Positions 1-5,959 are shown, counted from the first letter of the stretch. The stretch: DNA of 6,050 bases from Desulfotignum sp. (GCA_011390235.1 JAABSS010000055.1:1-6050), one strand, 5' to 3'. The notes: generated by a model not told the origin, from the letters alone. Program-made: numbers and translations.

Positions 1-130
1 AACCAGGGCAATATCCGCAGACCGGTATAAAGCGGTCGGTTATCAGACCACCGGAACCCTGTTTTGCCTGCCAATGGTCTTTATCATCTTTGGACAGGGC
101 AATGGGCAGGCGGTTGGATACGATGATCAA
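1..130 (-). pseudogene. otsA: Trehalose-6-phosphate synthase remnant with internal deletion (partial at window edge)
   Basis: Reading down the minus strand from 130, the frame gives LIIVSNRLPIALSKDDKDHW and then, after two residues, KQGSGGLIT. This is the N-terminal signature of GT20 trehalose-6-phosphate synthases (a VVSNR-type strand followed by the SGGL loop that binds the sugar donor). At about position 24-40 the match jumps frame: the next frame reads TALYRSADIALV, which belongs far downstream in OtsA, just before the conserved LRDGMN segment. Roughly 300 residues, including most of the active site, are therefore missing and the two ends are out of frame. The start is also poor. No ATG is available, a TAA lies four codons before the TTG at 130, and no clear ribosome binding site is seen. 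The gene sits 45 bp after the 130-aa membrane protein, as if last in its operon. OtsA normally makes trehalose-6-phosphate from UDP-glucose and glucose-6-phosphate for osmotic and desiccation protection. Family identity is well supported; the exact 3' end is outside the window. Confidence 0.75.
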
Positions 131-175
131 CCGGTTCTTTTACAGGAACTGAGGAGTAAGGCACGAATGGCGGCT

Positions 176-568
176 TTAAATGGCATACCGCACAATAAGG
201 GCCAGGATCAGTCCGGCCAACAACATCCAGAAAAAAAATCCCAAAGTTACAGCAGTAAGCTCTTCTGCCTCATTTTCCGCCCGGGCCTGCCGTAACGCTT
301 CTTTTCTGTTCCGTGGGGGTCTGGGGGGCACCGCAGCTGCTAAGAGCAAAGCAAAAAACAATCCGAAAAAAAGAAAAGGCAGCCAGGCATACCCCGGGCT
401 GACAGGTCCATAGGGACGAACCCATGCCCCGCCTGCCCATGTAAATAAAAACAAAAGCAGGGCAAACCATATCCAGCCTTCCCAGGGTCCGACCCTGCGC
501 AGAAAATAAAAAGGCAGCATGATTATTATGGTAAGGACAAATGCGGTCAGCAGATCAGCGAAAAACAT
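176..568 (-). CDS. Small four-helix inner-membrane protein, function unknown
   Basis: A 130-residue protein that I do not recognise. It is strongly hydrophobic with four likely membrane helices at about residues 4-23, 32-49, 61-80 and 105-127. Between helices 3 and 4 is a charged loop (81-104), opening with PPRPPRNRKE and ending acidic. This loop is probably cytoplasmic by the positive-inside rule, placing both ends on the periplasmic or cytoplasmic side together. No cysteine or histidine metal-binding pattern or catalytic motif is visible. The ATG at 568 is preceded by GGAAG at suitable spacing (AAAGAAAGGAAGAATCATG), which supports this start. It lies 104 bp after the BON-domain gene and 45 bp before the otsA remnant, on the same strand, so it is probably co-transcribed with an envelope-stress cassette. 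A role in envelope maintenance is only guilt by association. Confidence 0.75.
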   Translation of the reverse strand: MFFADLLTAFVLTIIIMLPFYFLRRVGPWEGWIWFALLLFLFTWAGGAWVRPYGPVSPGYAWLPFLFFGLFFALLLAAAVPPRPPRNRKEALRQARAENEAEELTAVTLGFFFWMLLAGLILALIVRYAI

Positions 569-596
569 GATTCTTCCTTTCTTTATAAATTGTCCG

Positions 597-645
597 GCCC
601 TGTCCGGAACAGGCAGGTTATTGTCAGTACCTTGGCGGACAGGGC
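597..645. repeat. 10-bp perfect inverted repeat in the BON / membrane-protein spacer
   Basis: GCCCTGTCCG at 597-606 is matched exactly by its reverse complement CGGACAGGGC at 636-645, with a 29-base loop. The left arm also contains a smaller alternative hairpin, CCTGT-CCGGA-ACAGG. In the minus-strand transcript the structure starts 28 bases after the BON stop codon. There is no U-run following it, so it is not a classic Rho-independent terminator. It could slow 3' exonucleases and stabilise the BON message, or attenuate the downstream gene. Confidence 0.55.
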
Positions 646-672
646 AGACATCAAGTGTTGCAGGTTACGGGT

Positions 673-2214
673 TTATTGTATGCTGGATATTGTAAGCTCA
701 TTGTCCACAACCACGGCACCCCCCTCAAGGGCATTTTGTGTGGCGGCATCATATTCAGACCAGGAATCGACCTGTCCGGTGAGCGTGGCTTTGCCATCGT
801 CCACCATCACGGTTACCTGGTCCGAATCAACAAAAGGACTCCAGAACAATTGGCTTTCAATATTGTCTATTATTTCCTGGTCATCTTTTGTTGCGGTCAC
901 ATTCGGCTTATAAGAATACCAGTCATAATCATAGATATAGGAGTCATCCACATAAGGCTTATATACAAAGGGGTCCCACTTTCTTTGTGACAGAAGGTGG
1001 TTATTCACCGCATAAACACCTGGTACCTCGGAAGCCAGGTCCTCAGCCCTAGCTTTCTCGAAATAGGTATCTACTGTTCCGTACAGATTCACAATACCTG
1101 ACGACACATTTGCAGTTATTTCAAATGCTTGAACATAGGCATCTCTTTTGAACTTGTTCTGTATTTTTTGTTCGAGTTCTTCATCGCTCAGGATCTCGGG
1201 CAGCGGGCTGACTTTTATCTGGTTTTTTACCCGGATCACTCCCACCGTGTTTCTGGCATCCTGTGCCGCAGCCTGTTTGGCTGAAAGGGTGTTGACGTTG
1301 CCTCTCAAGGTAACCAGACCGCTGTCGACCTGGGTATTCACTTGTGTGGAAAGCACTCTTGGATCATATAAAATGGCTTTTTCGACAGCATTTTTAATCT
1401 TGTCATCAGGCTTGCGTATATATTTTTCAGCCCGTAAATCCCTGTCTCTGGCCCAGCGGTTTACCTTGAGCAGGTCGGCATCCACCTCTTTTATGCCCGG
1501 CAGCCAGGCATGGTTGATGGCCCTTGTTTTTTCCGCAGCACTGCCTACGGTTCCCTTGAGGCTAACCTTGCCGTTTTTCACCGATACCTGCACCAATGCA
1601 TCATCCACCAGTGTATCCCACTGAAGGGCCGATGCAATGTCATTAGACAACTCCGTATCTGAGCGGGATGTTTTGTGGTCAAATATGACAAGATTTTCTA
1701 CTTCTTTCACTCCGCTGATGCTTTTGGCAACCTTTCCGGCTGCCTGCTTTTCAATATAAGAATTCACCTGGCCTTTCAGGGTAACCACTGTGTCATCTAC
1801 ACTGATCTCAAGGTCAAATAATTCAGTGACCGGATTCGCTAATAATGCTTCGATCACATCCGTATGAATCTCAATATCGGTTTTTTGGATCACCGGGGTC
1901 ACTTGAATGCGATTGACCACCGAACGGACCCCTTTGACCGTCTCTGTAATGGCAAGGGCCCGTTCTTTTGCCAAAAGATTGTCCACACTGCCGGTGAGGG
2001 TAACAATGCCATCGGTGGACTGAATATCCACCAGATGGGATGAAACCGCCTGATCCAGCATCAGTTCATCTTCTATGGCAATTTCAATGTTGGTGTCTGT
2101 CATCGTTACTGCGGCCATGCCTGTTCCGCTGCCTGCCAGCAGGAAAAAAAACAGTGCTGCGATTGCAATGCAAAAAAATCTGATAGTGTTTTGTTTTGGG
2201 GTTGGATGCCTCAT
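673..2214 (-). CDS. Exported protein with six BON domains
   Basis: A 513-residue protein built almost wholly of BON (bacterial OsmY and nodulation) domains, a fold linked to phospholipid-membrane contact and osmotic-stress protection in OsmY-type periplasmic proteins. The start at 2214 is chosen because GAGGAGGA sits five bases upstream and a clean signal peptide follows: basic residues 1-12, a hydrophobic core at about 13-28, and likely cleavage after GMA or MAA near residues 34-35. The frame is open 52 codons further upstream but that part is low-complexity and lacks a ribosome binding site. BON repeats lie at about 40-106, 112-178, 186-251, 269-335, 343-409 and 443-510. Each has the glycine strand motif: TLTGSV, TLKGQV, SLKGTV, TLRGNV, NLYGTV, TLTGQV. 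The GV..V.N end motif is clear in five and altered in the sixth. A tyrosine- and aspartate-rich linker (413-437) separates domains 5 and 6. OsmY itself has two BON domains, so six is long. It is intact, unlike its enzyme neighbours. Confidence 0.9.
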   Translation of the reverse strand: MRHPTPKQNTIRFFCIAIAALFFFLLAGSGTGMAAVTMTDTNIEIAIEDELMLDQAVSSHLVDIQSTDGIVTLTGSVDNLLAKERALAITETVKGVRSVVNRIQVTPVIQKTDIEIHTDVIEALLANPVTELFDLEISVDDTVVTLKGQVNSYIEKQAAGKVAKSISGVKEVENLVIFDHKTSRSDTELSNDIASALQWDTLVDDALVQVSVKNGKVSLKGTVGSAAEKTRAINHAWLPGIKEVDADLLKVNRWARDRDLRAEKYIRKPDDKIKNAVEKAILYDPRVLSTQVNTQVDSGLVTLRGNVNTLSAKQAAAQDARNTVGVIRVKNQIKVSPLPEILSDEELEQKIQNKFKRDAYVQAFEITANVSSGIVNLYGTVDTYFEKARAEDLASEVPGVYAVNNHLLSQRKWDPFVYKPYVDDSYIYDYDWYSYKPNVTATKDDQEIIDNIESQLFWSPFVDSDQVTVMVDDGKATLTGQVDSWSEYDAATQNALEGGAVVVDNELTISSIQ

Positions 2215-2218
2215 AAAA

Positions 2219-2226
2219 TCCTCCTC
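2219..2226 (-). promoter_or_regulatory. Strong ribosome binding site of the BON protein
   Basis: On the minus strand GAGGAGGA is followed by TTTT and the ATG at 2214. It decides the start, since the in-frame ATG codons further upstream have no comparable site and would place 52 non-signal residues before the signal peptide. Confidence 0.8.
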
Positions 2227-2245
2227 ATGGTTTTTAAAGATTGTC

Positions 2246-2288
2246 AATATACTAAGCGTTAAGGGGTTTATTGTTTTGTTTGTTTCAA
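2246..2288 (-). promoter_or_regulatory. Possible promoter(s) for the BON gene, one of heat-shock-like form
   Basis: Read on the minus strand, TTGAAA (2288-2283) and CCCCTT (2266-2261) are separated by 16 bases. This resembles the sigma-32 pattern CTTGAAA-N11-16-CCCCATnT, although the second box matches only in part. Closer to the gene is TATATT (2251-2246), a five-of-six match to a sigma-70 -10 box, but without a good -35 at 17 bases. The 243-bp gap after the pcm remnant makes an independent promoter for the BON gene reasonable. Which, if either, element is used cannot be told from sequence. Confidence 0.3.
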
Positions 2289-2361
2289 ATCCAAAAAACG
2301 CCCTTTGCTTTTTCTGACCATATTTTTCGTTTTTTTGGGTATGATTTTCAATCAGGAAAAC

Positions 2362-2390
2362 CATGTACATGTAACAGCGGCTGCATGTAA
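2362..2390. repeat. Triple CATGTA repeat with CATGTACATG palindrome
   Basis: CATGTA occurs at 2362, 2368 and 2384, the last two as CATGTAA 16 bases apart. The first two overlap into the perfect 10-base palindrome CATGTACATG (2362-2371). The cluster lies about 150-175 bp before the BON start, upstream of the promoter-like boxes. It could be a repressor or activator site, or chance in AT-rich DNA. Confidence 0.3.
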
Positions 2391-2457
2391 AAAAACCGAT
2401 GCCGGATATGTAGAACCTTTATAAGGTCAGCAATGTCTTTTTTTCGGCTTGCCGGAT

Positions 2458-2943
2458 TCATAGCCGGAAAAAGCTGTATGAAACCGTCTTCCACCTGGCT
2501 TTATCAATCTCATAAGCATCAGGACCGAGCGTGTTTTTTTCTATGAATTTTTGGCCTTCCAGGTGTTTTTCCCTCTTATAAAATCAAAGGAACAAACGCG
2601 TATTGTTCTTCTGTAAATTGGGTTCTTATCGCATCCTGGTCTTTTCGCATGATGATCATGGGTCCTCTTTGATACGGGCATACGATAATCCCTTTGTCAT
2701 TCAATAATTTTTTGGCCATATTTTCTACCTTGCTGACCATATCTGGACTGACACCGGCTGTAGCATGGATAATGCCGTATCCACATAAGGATGGTGGTCT
2801 ATAAAATATTTGCGGTCCACTCTGTCCATTGCATCCAGGATAGCGTTCACCCGCTGGCTGCCGGTCTCCTGATCTGTGACAAATCTTTTGACATAATTAC
2901 TGACGCTTTTGAGCATTCTTTCTTTTTCAGGATTTTTTTCCAT
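2458..2943 (-). pseudogene. pcm: Protein-L-isoaspartate O-methyltransferase with its SAM-binding core deleted and frame broken
   Basis: Pcm uses S-adenosylmethionine to methylate isoaspartyl residues in aged proteins and start their repair. The ATG at 2943 has GAGGAA upstream. The first 58 or so residues match the family N-terminus: a helical start, then AMDRVDRKYFIDHHPYVDTA, the segment that normally leads into the IGxGQTISQP loop. Instead the frame runs into TAG at 2725-2727. The other half of the family is found in another frame beginning about 2790: GYGIIHATAGVSPDMV, equivalent to the FDxIIVTA strand, then KLLNDKGIIVCPYQRGPMII and a tail containing YAFVPLIYKR, equivalent to RFVPL. That frame ends at TGA 2458-2460. 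About 95 residues are missing, including the VLEIGxGxG methyl-donor motif, and the ends are out of phase, so no active enzyme can be made. The two frames overlap around 2777-2796, as expected for a deletion between short repeats. The start codon lies 9 bp after the ligase scrap, indicating a former operon. Confidence 0.85.
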
Positions 2944-2952
2944 AGTGTTCCT

Positions 2953-3117
2953 CTATTTTCTGAAATCATTGTGAAGTCTGATGGGCATTGCACCGATTGT
3001 TTTGAGATTCTGGCTGATGTCTTCTCCTTCTTTCCCGTCACCGCGGGTGGCACCGTACTGAAAAGATCCGTTGTGAAAGACCACTTCCACAAAAAGGCCG
3101 TCGAACTTCGGCTCCAT
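2953..3117 (-). pseudogene. ligA: NAD+-dependent DNA ligase fragment (adenylation-site segment only)
   Basis: A 54-codon open frame begins MEPKFDGLFVEVVFHNG and continues QYGATRGDGKEGEDISQNLK, ending in a MPIRLH segment. This matches the centre of the LigA adenylation domain: the KxDG motif with the AMP-accepting lysine (residue 4 here), the ATRGDG loop, the GEDI/V segment and the IPLRL strand. Complete LigA has about 670 residues. Missing are the N-terminal Ia domain that binds NMN, the rest of the nucleotidyltransferase domain, and the OB, zinc-finger, HhH and BRCT parts. Upstream there are only 44 bases before the ftsH stop, with TAA two codons before the ATG, and nothing ligase-like there. 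A weak GGCAGG precedes the ATG, so a short peptide could be made, but it cannot ligate DNA. TAG at 2953-2955 overlaps the pcm ribosome binding region. A complete ligA must exist elsewhere in the genome if the organism is viable, so this may be a remnant of a second copy. Confidence 0.85.
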
Positions 3118-3161
3118 TGATTACCTGCCTTTTAAATATTTTTCAGGTACAAATAGGGAAT

Positions 3162-5087
3162 TCACCTTTCAGATTGAGCGTTTTCATTGAGCTGGAGAAA
3201 AGCTTCTATTTCTTTTGATGTAAGTGTTTCTTTTTCTATTAATTCTTTTGCAAGCAGATCCAGTTTTCCGCGATTTTCCTGTAAGATTTTTTGCACCTTT
3301 TCATGACAGTTATGGAGAATTTCTTTGATTTCGGTATCGATGATTTGTGCGGTTGCTTCGCTGTAATCTTTATCCTCTGTCAACTCCCTGCCGAGAAAAG
3401 GATGGGGTTCTCCTTTTTTAAAAACCATCAGTCCGATTTTTTCGCTCATACCCCACTGGCAAACCATACGCCGTGCCAGTTGAGAGGCTTTTTTGAGATC
3501 ATCGCCGGCCCCGGAGGTAACATCGTTAAATACCTGCTCTTCCGCGGCCCGGCCACCCACCATAACCGAAATTCGGTTGAGCAGGTATTTTCTGCTCAGA
3601 TTGTGCCTGTCCTCTTCGGGTACCTGTTCGGTTGCACCCAGTGCTTGGCCCCGGGGAATGATGGTTACTTTAGAGAGCGGATCTGCTCCCGGAAGCAGCA
3701 GCGCAGCAAGTGCATGACCGGCTTCATGATAGGCAATCATGCTTTTTTCTTTGCCAGAGAGCCTGTCTTCGCGCTTGAGTCCCATGATGATTTTGTCCCG
3801 GCTTTCATGAAAATCCTGCATTTCCACCTGTTTTTTGTTCTTTCGGGCAGCCAGCAGCGTGGCCTCGTTGACCAGGTTTTTTAAATCAGCACCACTGAAG
3901 CCCACCGTGGTCCCGGCCAATTGATCATAATCGATATCCTCAGCCATCCTCACTTTTTTTATGTGCACCTGAAGAATCTTTTTTCTCGCCGATTTCCGGG
4001 GCATTTCCAAATTGATCCGACGATCAAATCGTCCGGGGCGTATCAGCGCCGGGTCCAGTACATCCGGACGGTTGGTAGCGGCCAGAACAATGACAGATTC
4101 CCGCTTGCTGAATCCATCAATTTCCGAGAGAATCTGGTTCAGGGTCTGCTCCCGCTCATCATGTCCACCCCCGACTCCGGTTCCCCGCACCCTGCCGATG
4201 GAGTCAAGCTCGTCAATAAAAATCAGGGACGACGCATTCTTTTTGGCGACCTGGAACATGTCCCGGACCCGGGAGGCCCCCACCCCGACAAACATTTCGA
4301 TAAATTCAGATCCACTGATGGAATAAAAGGGTACATTTGCTTCTCCTGCCATCGCCTGGGCCATCAGGGTCTTTCCCGTGCCGGGTGGTCCGGCCAGCAG
4401 GATGCCTTTGGGCAGTTCAGCGCCCAGGTCAAGATAGGCAGAGGGATCTTTCAGGTAATCAACCATTTCCTTTAATTCGTTTTTGGCATTTTCAAGGCCT
4501 GCCACATCGTCGAACGTAACGTCAACTTCCTGCTTTTGTATCTTTTTTGCCTTGGATTTGCCAAAACCGAATGGTCCTGTCTTTCCGCCCAATCCGCCCA
4601 TTCCACCCATTTGGTCTTTCATCTTTTTATTTAAATATACAAAAAATCCAATGATAAGCACCCAGGGCAGCAGGCTGATGAAAACTCTGGCCAGCCAGTT
4701 GGTCTCATCTGTCTGAGCATGTATCACCACGCCGTTTTTTTCTAAAAGGGGCATAAGCTCCGGATCTTCGAAACCGGGCAAAACCGTTGAGAATACAGCG
4801 GGCTCCTGCGTCAGCTGTTCTTTGTCTTTTGTTTGAGCAGGCTTCTTTTCTTTTTCTGTCGCATATTGCCCTGTTATTTTTTGCCCCTTTACCTGGATTT
4901 TTGCTACGTCACCTGCCGCAATTTTTTCCTTGAATTCTGAGTAGGCTATATCTTCACTCTTTTTGCCTGCCATATAGGTGGTATAGCCGATCGAAACAAC
5001 AATCCAGAAAATAAAAAATAAAAGCAGGCGGAGCCATTGCGGAGATCTGTCGACAATGTTTTTCTTTTCAGGTGGTGTATCAATCAT
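3162..5087 (-). CDS. ftsH: ATP-dependent membrane zinc metalloprotease FtsH
   Basis: A complete 641-residue FtsH, of normal family length (E. coli 644). It forms a hexamer in the inner membrane and degrades misfolded membrane proteins and short-lived regulators. Domains in order: TM1 at 18-39; a periplasmic domain at about 40-130, with a Lys/Gln-rich insert near 77-95; TM2 at 132-151; a glycine-rich linker at 160-176; an AAA+ domain with Walker A GPPGTGKT (233-240), pore aromatic F266 in FVGVG, Walker B IFIDELD (289-295) and arginine fingers R353 and R356 in RPGRFDR; then the M41 protease with HEAGH (H454, E455, H458) and third zinc ligand D530 in GAGDDLKKA. The C-terminus is a helical tail. 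All catalytic residues are present, so it should be active. The ATG at 5087 overlaps the stop of a short leader ORF as ATGA and has only a weak AAGAAG ribosome site of its own. The fragmentary ligA and pcm follow. The acquired-copy or housekeeping status cannot be judged from one window. Confidence 0.97.
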   Translation of the reverse strand: MIDTPPEKKNIVDRSPQWLRLLLFFIFWIVVSIGYTTYMAGKKSEDIAYSEFKEKIAAGDVAKIQVKGQKITGQYATEKEKKPAQTKDKEQLTQEPAVFSTVLPGFEDPELMPLLEKNGVVIHAQTDETNWLARVFISLLPWVLIIGFFVYLNKKMKDQMGGMGGLGGKTGPFGFGKSKAKKIQKQEVDVTFDDVAGLENAKNELKEMVDYLKDPSAYLDLGAELPKGILLAGPPGTGKTLMAQAMAGEANVPFYSISGSEFIEMFVGVGASRVRDMFQVAKKNASSLIFIDELDSIGRVRGTGVGGGHDEREQTLNQILSEIDGFSKRESVIVLAATNRPDVLDPALIRPGRFDRRINLEMPRKSARKKILQVHIKKVRMAEDIDYDQLAGTTVGFSGADLKNLVNEATLLAARKNKKQVEMQDFHESRDKIIMGLKREDRLSGKEKSMIAYHEAGHALAALLLPGADPLSKVTIIPRGQALGATEQVPEEDRHNLSRKYLLNRISVMVGGRAAEEQVFNDVTSGAGDDLKKASQLARRMVCQWGMSEKIGLMVFKKGEPHPFLGRELTEDKDYSEATAQIIDTEIKEILHNCHEKVQKILQENRGKLDLLAKELIEKETLTSKEIEAFLQLNENAQSER

Positions 5088-5137
5088 AACATTACTTCTT
5101 TGTCTTCTAATTGCTCAAAGATCATGGCGGGTTTCAT
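5084..5137 (-). CDS. 17-codon leader ORF overlapping the ftsH start
   Basis: Minus-strand ATG at 5137 opens [17 protein letters not shown] and stops at TGA (5086-5084). That stop overlaps the ftsH ATG in the arrangement ATGA. It is preceded by a strong AAGGAGAG ribosome site five bases from the ATG, whereas ftsH itself has only AAGAAG. The layout is typical of translational coupling, where ribosomes finishing the leader restart on ftsH. The peptide has no recognisable family and no obvious amino-acid run as in attenuators. It could also be the chance result of a start lying near a good ribosome site. Confidence 0.5.
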   Translation of the reverse strand: MKPAMIFEQLEDKEVML

Positions 5138-5184
5138 TTATTCTCTCCTTTTTACCCATGAAATGTTTTCCGGCTGAATAAAAT

Positions 5185-5214
5185 AATTTACACTGGTTTC
5201 TGCCGGTATGTAAA
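5185..5214 (-). promoter_or_regulatory. Probable sigma-70-type promoter of the ftsH run
   Basis: On the minus strand TTTACA (5214-5209, five of six to TTGACA) is followed after 18 bases by TAAATT (5190-5185, four of six to TATAAT). Initiation near 5178 would leave a 5' leader of about 40 bases before the short leader ORF. The spacing and location fit; the -10 match is modest. Confidence 0.4.
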
Positions 5215-5405
5215 TGAGGTGAATCCCCTATTTGCATATAAAAAACAGTGTATCTCTGATTTGTGTAAAGATTTTTTCAAAAAGGCCGCCAATGTCTTCT
5301 ACATGTCTTTATCCTGCAAAATACAGTATTCTCCTGATTGAAGCCCGGTTGGAAACAGAAGAAAATAAAAGAAAATTTTTCAGCAGAAAAGAAACCCATA
5401 ATTCC

Positions 5406-5412
5406 AGGAGGG
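5406..5412 (+). promoter_or_regulatory. Strong ribosome binding site of the coiled-coil protein
   Basis: AGGAGGG lies four bases before the ATG at 5417 and fixes the start. The 279 bases between the ftsH leader ORF (5137) and this gene are AT-rich and must carry the divergent promoters. On the plus side only weak boxes are visible, for example TATAAA at 5237-5242 and TTGAAG about 5339 with GAAAAT 17 bases later, and none is convincing. Confidence 0.8.
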
Positions 5413-5416
5413 AAAA

Positions 5417-5719
5417 ATGACAACAAAACAAGAAATTGAAAATGAATTGAAACAATGGCTGGAAGAATATAAAGGAAAAATCAATGAACTTGAAAACAAA
5501 TTGATTGAGATCAAAAGCCAGACAGATCCGGTAAACCAGAAAATACGTACTGAAAAAATCAACAGCCTGAAAACCACACTTCAGTCTCTGGAAAAAGAGA
5601 TTGATGCATTTCAGCGCGCCGATGAGCAGGATGCCAGCAATAAGGTAGAAAAAGGCATAAAATCACTGATGGGAGATATTGACGAAGAATTCAGAGCTTC
5701 TCTGGCCTATTTTCATTAA
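5417..5719 (+). CDS. Small charged coiled-coil protein, possibly a stress-response protein
   Basis: A 100-residue soluble protein with no signal peptide or membrane segment. It is almost entirely helical and charged: heptad-like spacing of Ile, Leu and Trp runs from about residue 5 to 65 (for example WLEEYKGKINELENKLIEIK), then a short amphipathic helix (about 77-95) ends in ASLAYFH. The length, the two-helix coiled coil followed by a D/E-rich helix with aromatic end, and the stress-gene setting recall the sll1863-type stress-response coiled-coil proteins found beside ftsH, BON and small heat-shock genes. That assignment rests on general character rather than a diagnostic motif. It is transcribed away from ftsH and is the only plus-strand gene here. 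A strong AGGAGGG ribosome site supports translation. Phasin-like or other helical proteins are alternatives. Confidence 0.8.
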   Translation: MTTKQEIENELKQWLEEYKGKINELENKLIEIKSQTDPVNQKIRTEKINSLKTTLQSLEKEIDAFQRADEQDASNKVEKGIKSLMGDIDEEFRASLAYFH

Positions 5720-5723
5720 AACC

Positions 5724-5742
5724 GGGCGGGGTTTTCCCGCTT
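5724..5742 (+). terminator. Hairpin directly after the coiled-coil gene, possible terminator
   Basis: GCGGG (5726-5730), loop GTTTT, CCCGC (5736-5740), extendable by two G-U pairs. It begins a few bases after the TAA at 5717-5719. There is no run of T after the stem, so if it terminates transcription it does so without the usual U-tract. An alternative pairing AAAACC/GGTTTT (5718-5735) overlaps it. Confidence 0.35.
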
Positions 5743-5767
5743 GAATAAACCCTGTCCCGATCTCCGC

Positions 5768-5899
5768 CTCTGGTGGTGTCCTGTGCCCGGCCCAAGATCT
5801 CCCGGGGCTGGTTACCGTAACTTTTTTCAGTTTCTGTCGTCCCGGCATGTCTGCTGGCCCCTCCGGCTTTGACGGTCCGTTCACAGGACCCCACCAGAG
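5768..5899. repeat. 18-bp inverted repeat enclosing 96 bases, candidate structured RNA
   Basis: CTCTGGTGGTGTCCTGTG (5768-5785) pairs with CACAGGACCCCACCAGAG (5882-5899) at 17 of 18 positions, with one central mismatch. The enclosed 96 bases are GC-rich and contain smaller self-complementary pieces such as GTTACCGTAAC and ACGGTCCGT. Hairpins flank it on both sides (5726-5740 and 5905-5927). The segment lies in a gene-free stretch of about 240 bases between the coiled-coil gene and the next gene. The minus strand stays open through it, but the predicted peptide (rich in Pro, Gly and Arg) looks like no family I recognise. It may be a structured RNA or a remnant of a mobile intron or retroelement; the strand is unknown. 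Confidence 0.6.
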
Positions 5900-5904
5900 A
5901 TTTT

Positions 5905-5927
5905 CCATAGTGCTCACGCTACTATGG
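5905..5927. repeat. 7-bp perfect hairpin CCATAGT / ACTATGG
   Basis: CCATAGT (5905-5911) and ACTATGG (5921-5927) flank a 9-base loop. It lies five bases beyond the 18-bp inverted repeat and 33 bases past the stop of the partial minus-strand gene. No T-run follows on either strand, so a terminator role is unsupported. It more likely belongs to the same folded element. Confidence 0.5.
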
Positions 5928-5959
5928 CAAATATCCAGTTCAGTATATTCAGTGTTTTT

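Noticed and set aside
74..295. Plus-strand 73-codon frame at the left end
   Set aside because: It overlaps the minus-strand otsA remnant and the 130-aa gene, both of which are supported by family match or start signals. Its own product has no recognisable features.
1148..1624. Plus-strand open frame of 158 codons opposite the BON gene
   Set aside because: It is antisense to well-defined BON repeats, is Ser/Leu-rich and shows no motif, so it is a reverse-frame shadow.
2215..2370. N-terminal extension of the BON protein to an ATG at 2370
   Set aside because: The extra 52 residues are low-complexity, lack a ribosome site, and would bury the signal peptide. The ATG at 2214 has GAGGAGGA.
2847..3092. 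Minus-strand 81-codon frame spanning the ligA/pcm junction
   Set aside because: It is out of frame with both the ligase fragment and the pcm start, whose family matches and ribosome sites are clear.
3291..3884. Long plus-strand open frame of 197 codons opposite ftsH
   Set aside because: It is fully antisense to a clear ftsH. Its peptide has no family character and it lacks a convincing ribosome site. The same holds for the 184-codon frame at 3921-4475.
5232..5420. Plus-strand 62-codon frame before the coiled-coil gene
   Set aside because: It has no ribosome site, a mixed composition and no family. It lies in the region that must contain the divergent promoters.
5663..5917. Minus-strand 84-codon frame through the hairpin region
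   Set aside because: It overlaps the end of the coiled-coil gene. Its peptide is Pro/Gly/Arg-rich, dictated by the GC-rich inverted repeats, and no family is recognised. Non-coding structured DNA explains it better, although a relic of an intron-encoded leader cannot be excluded.
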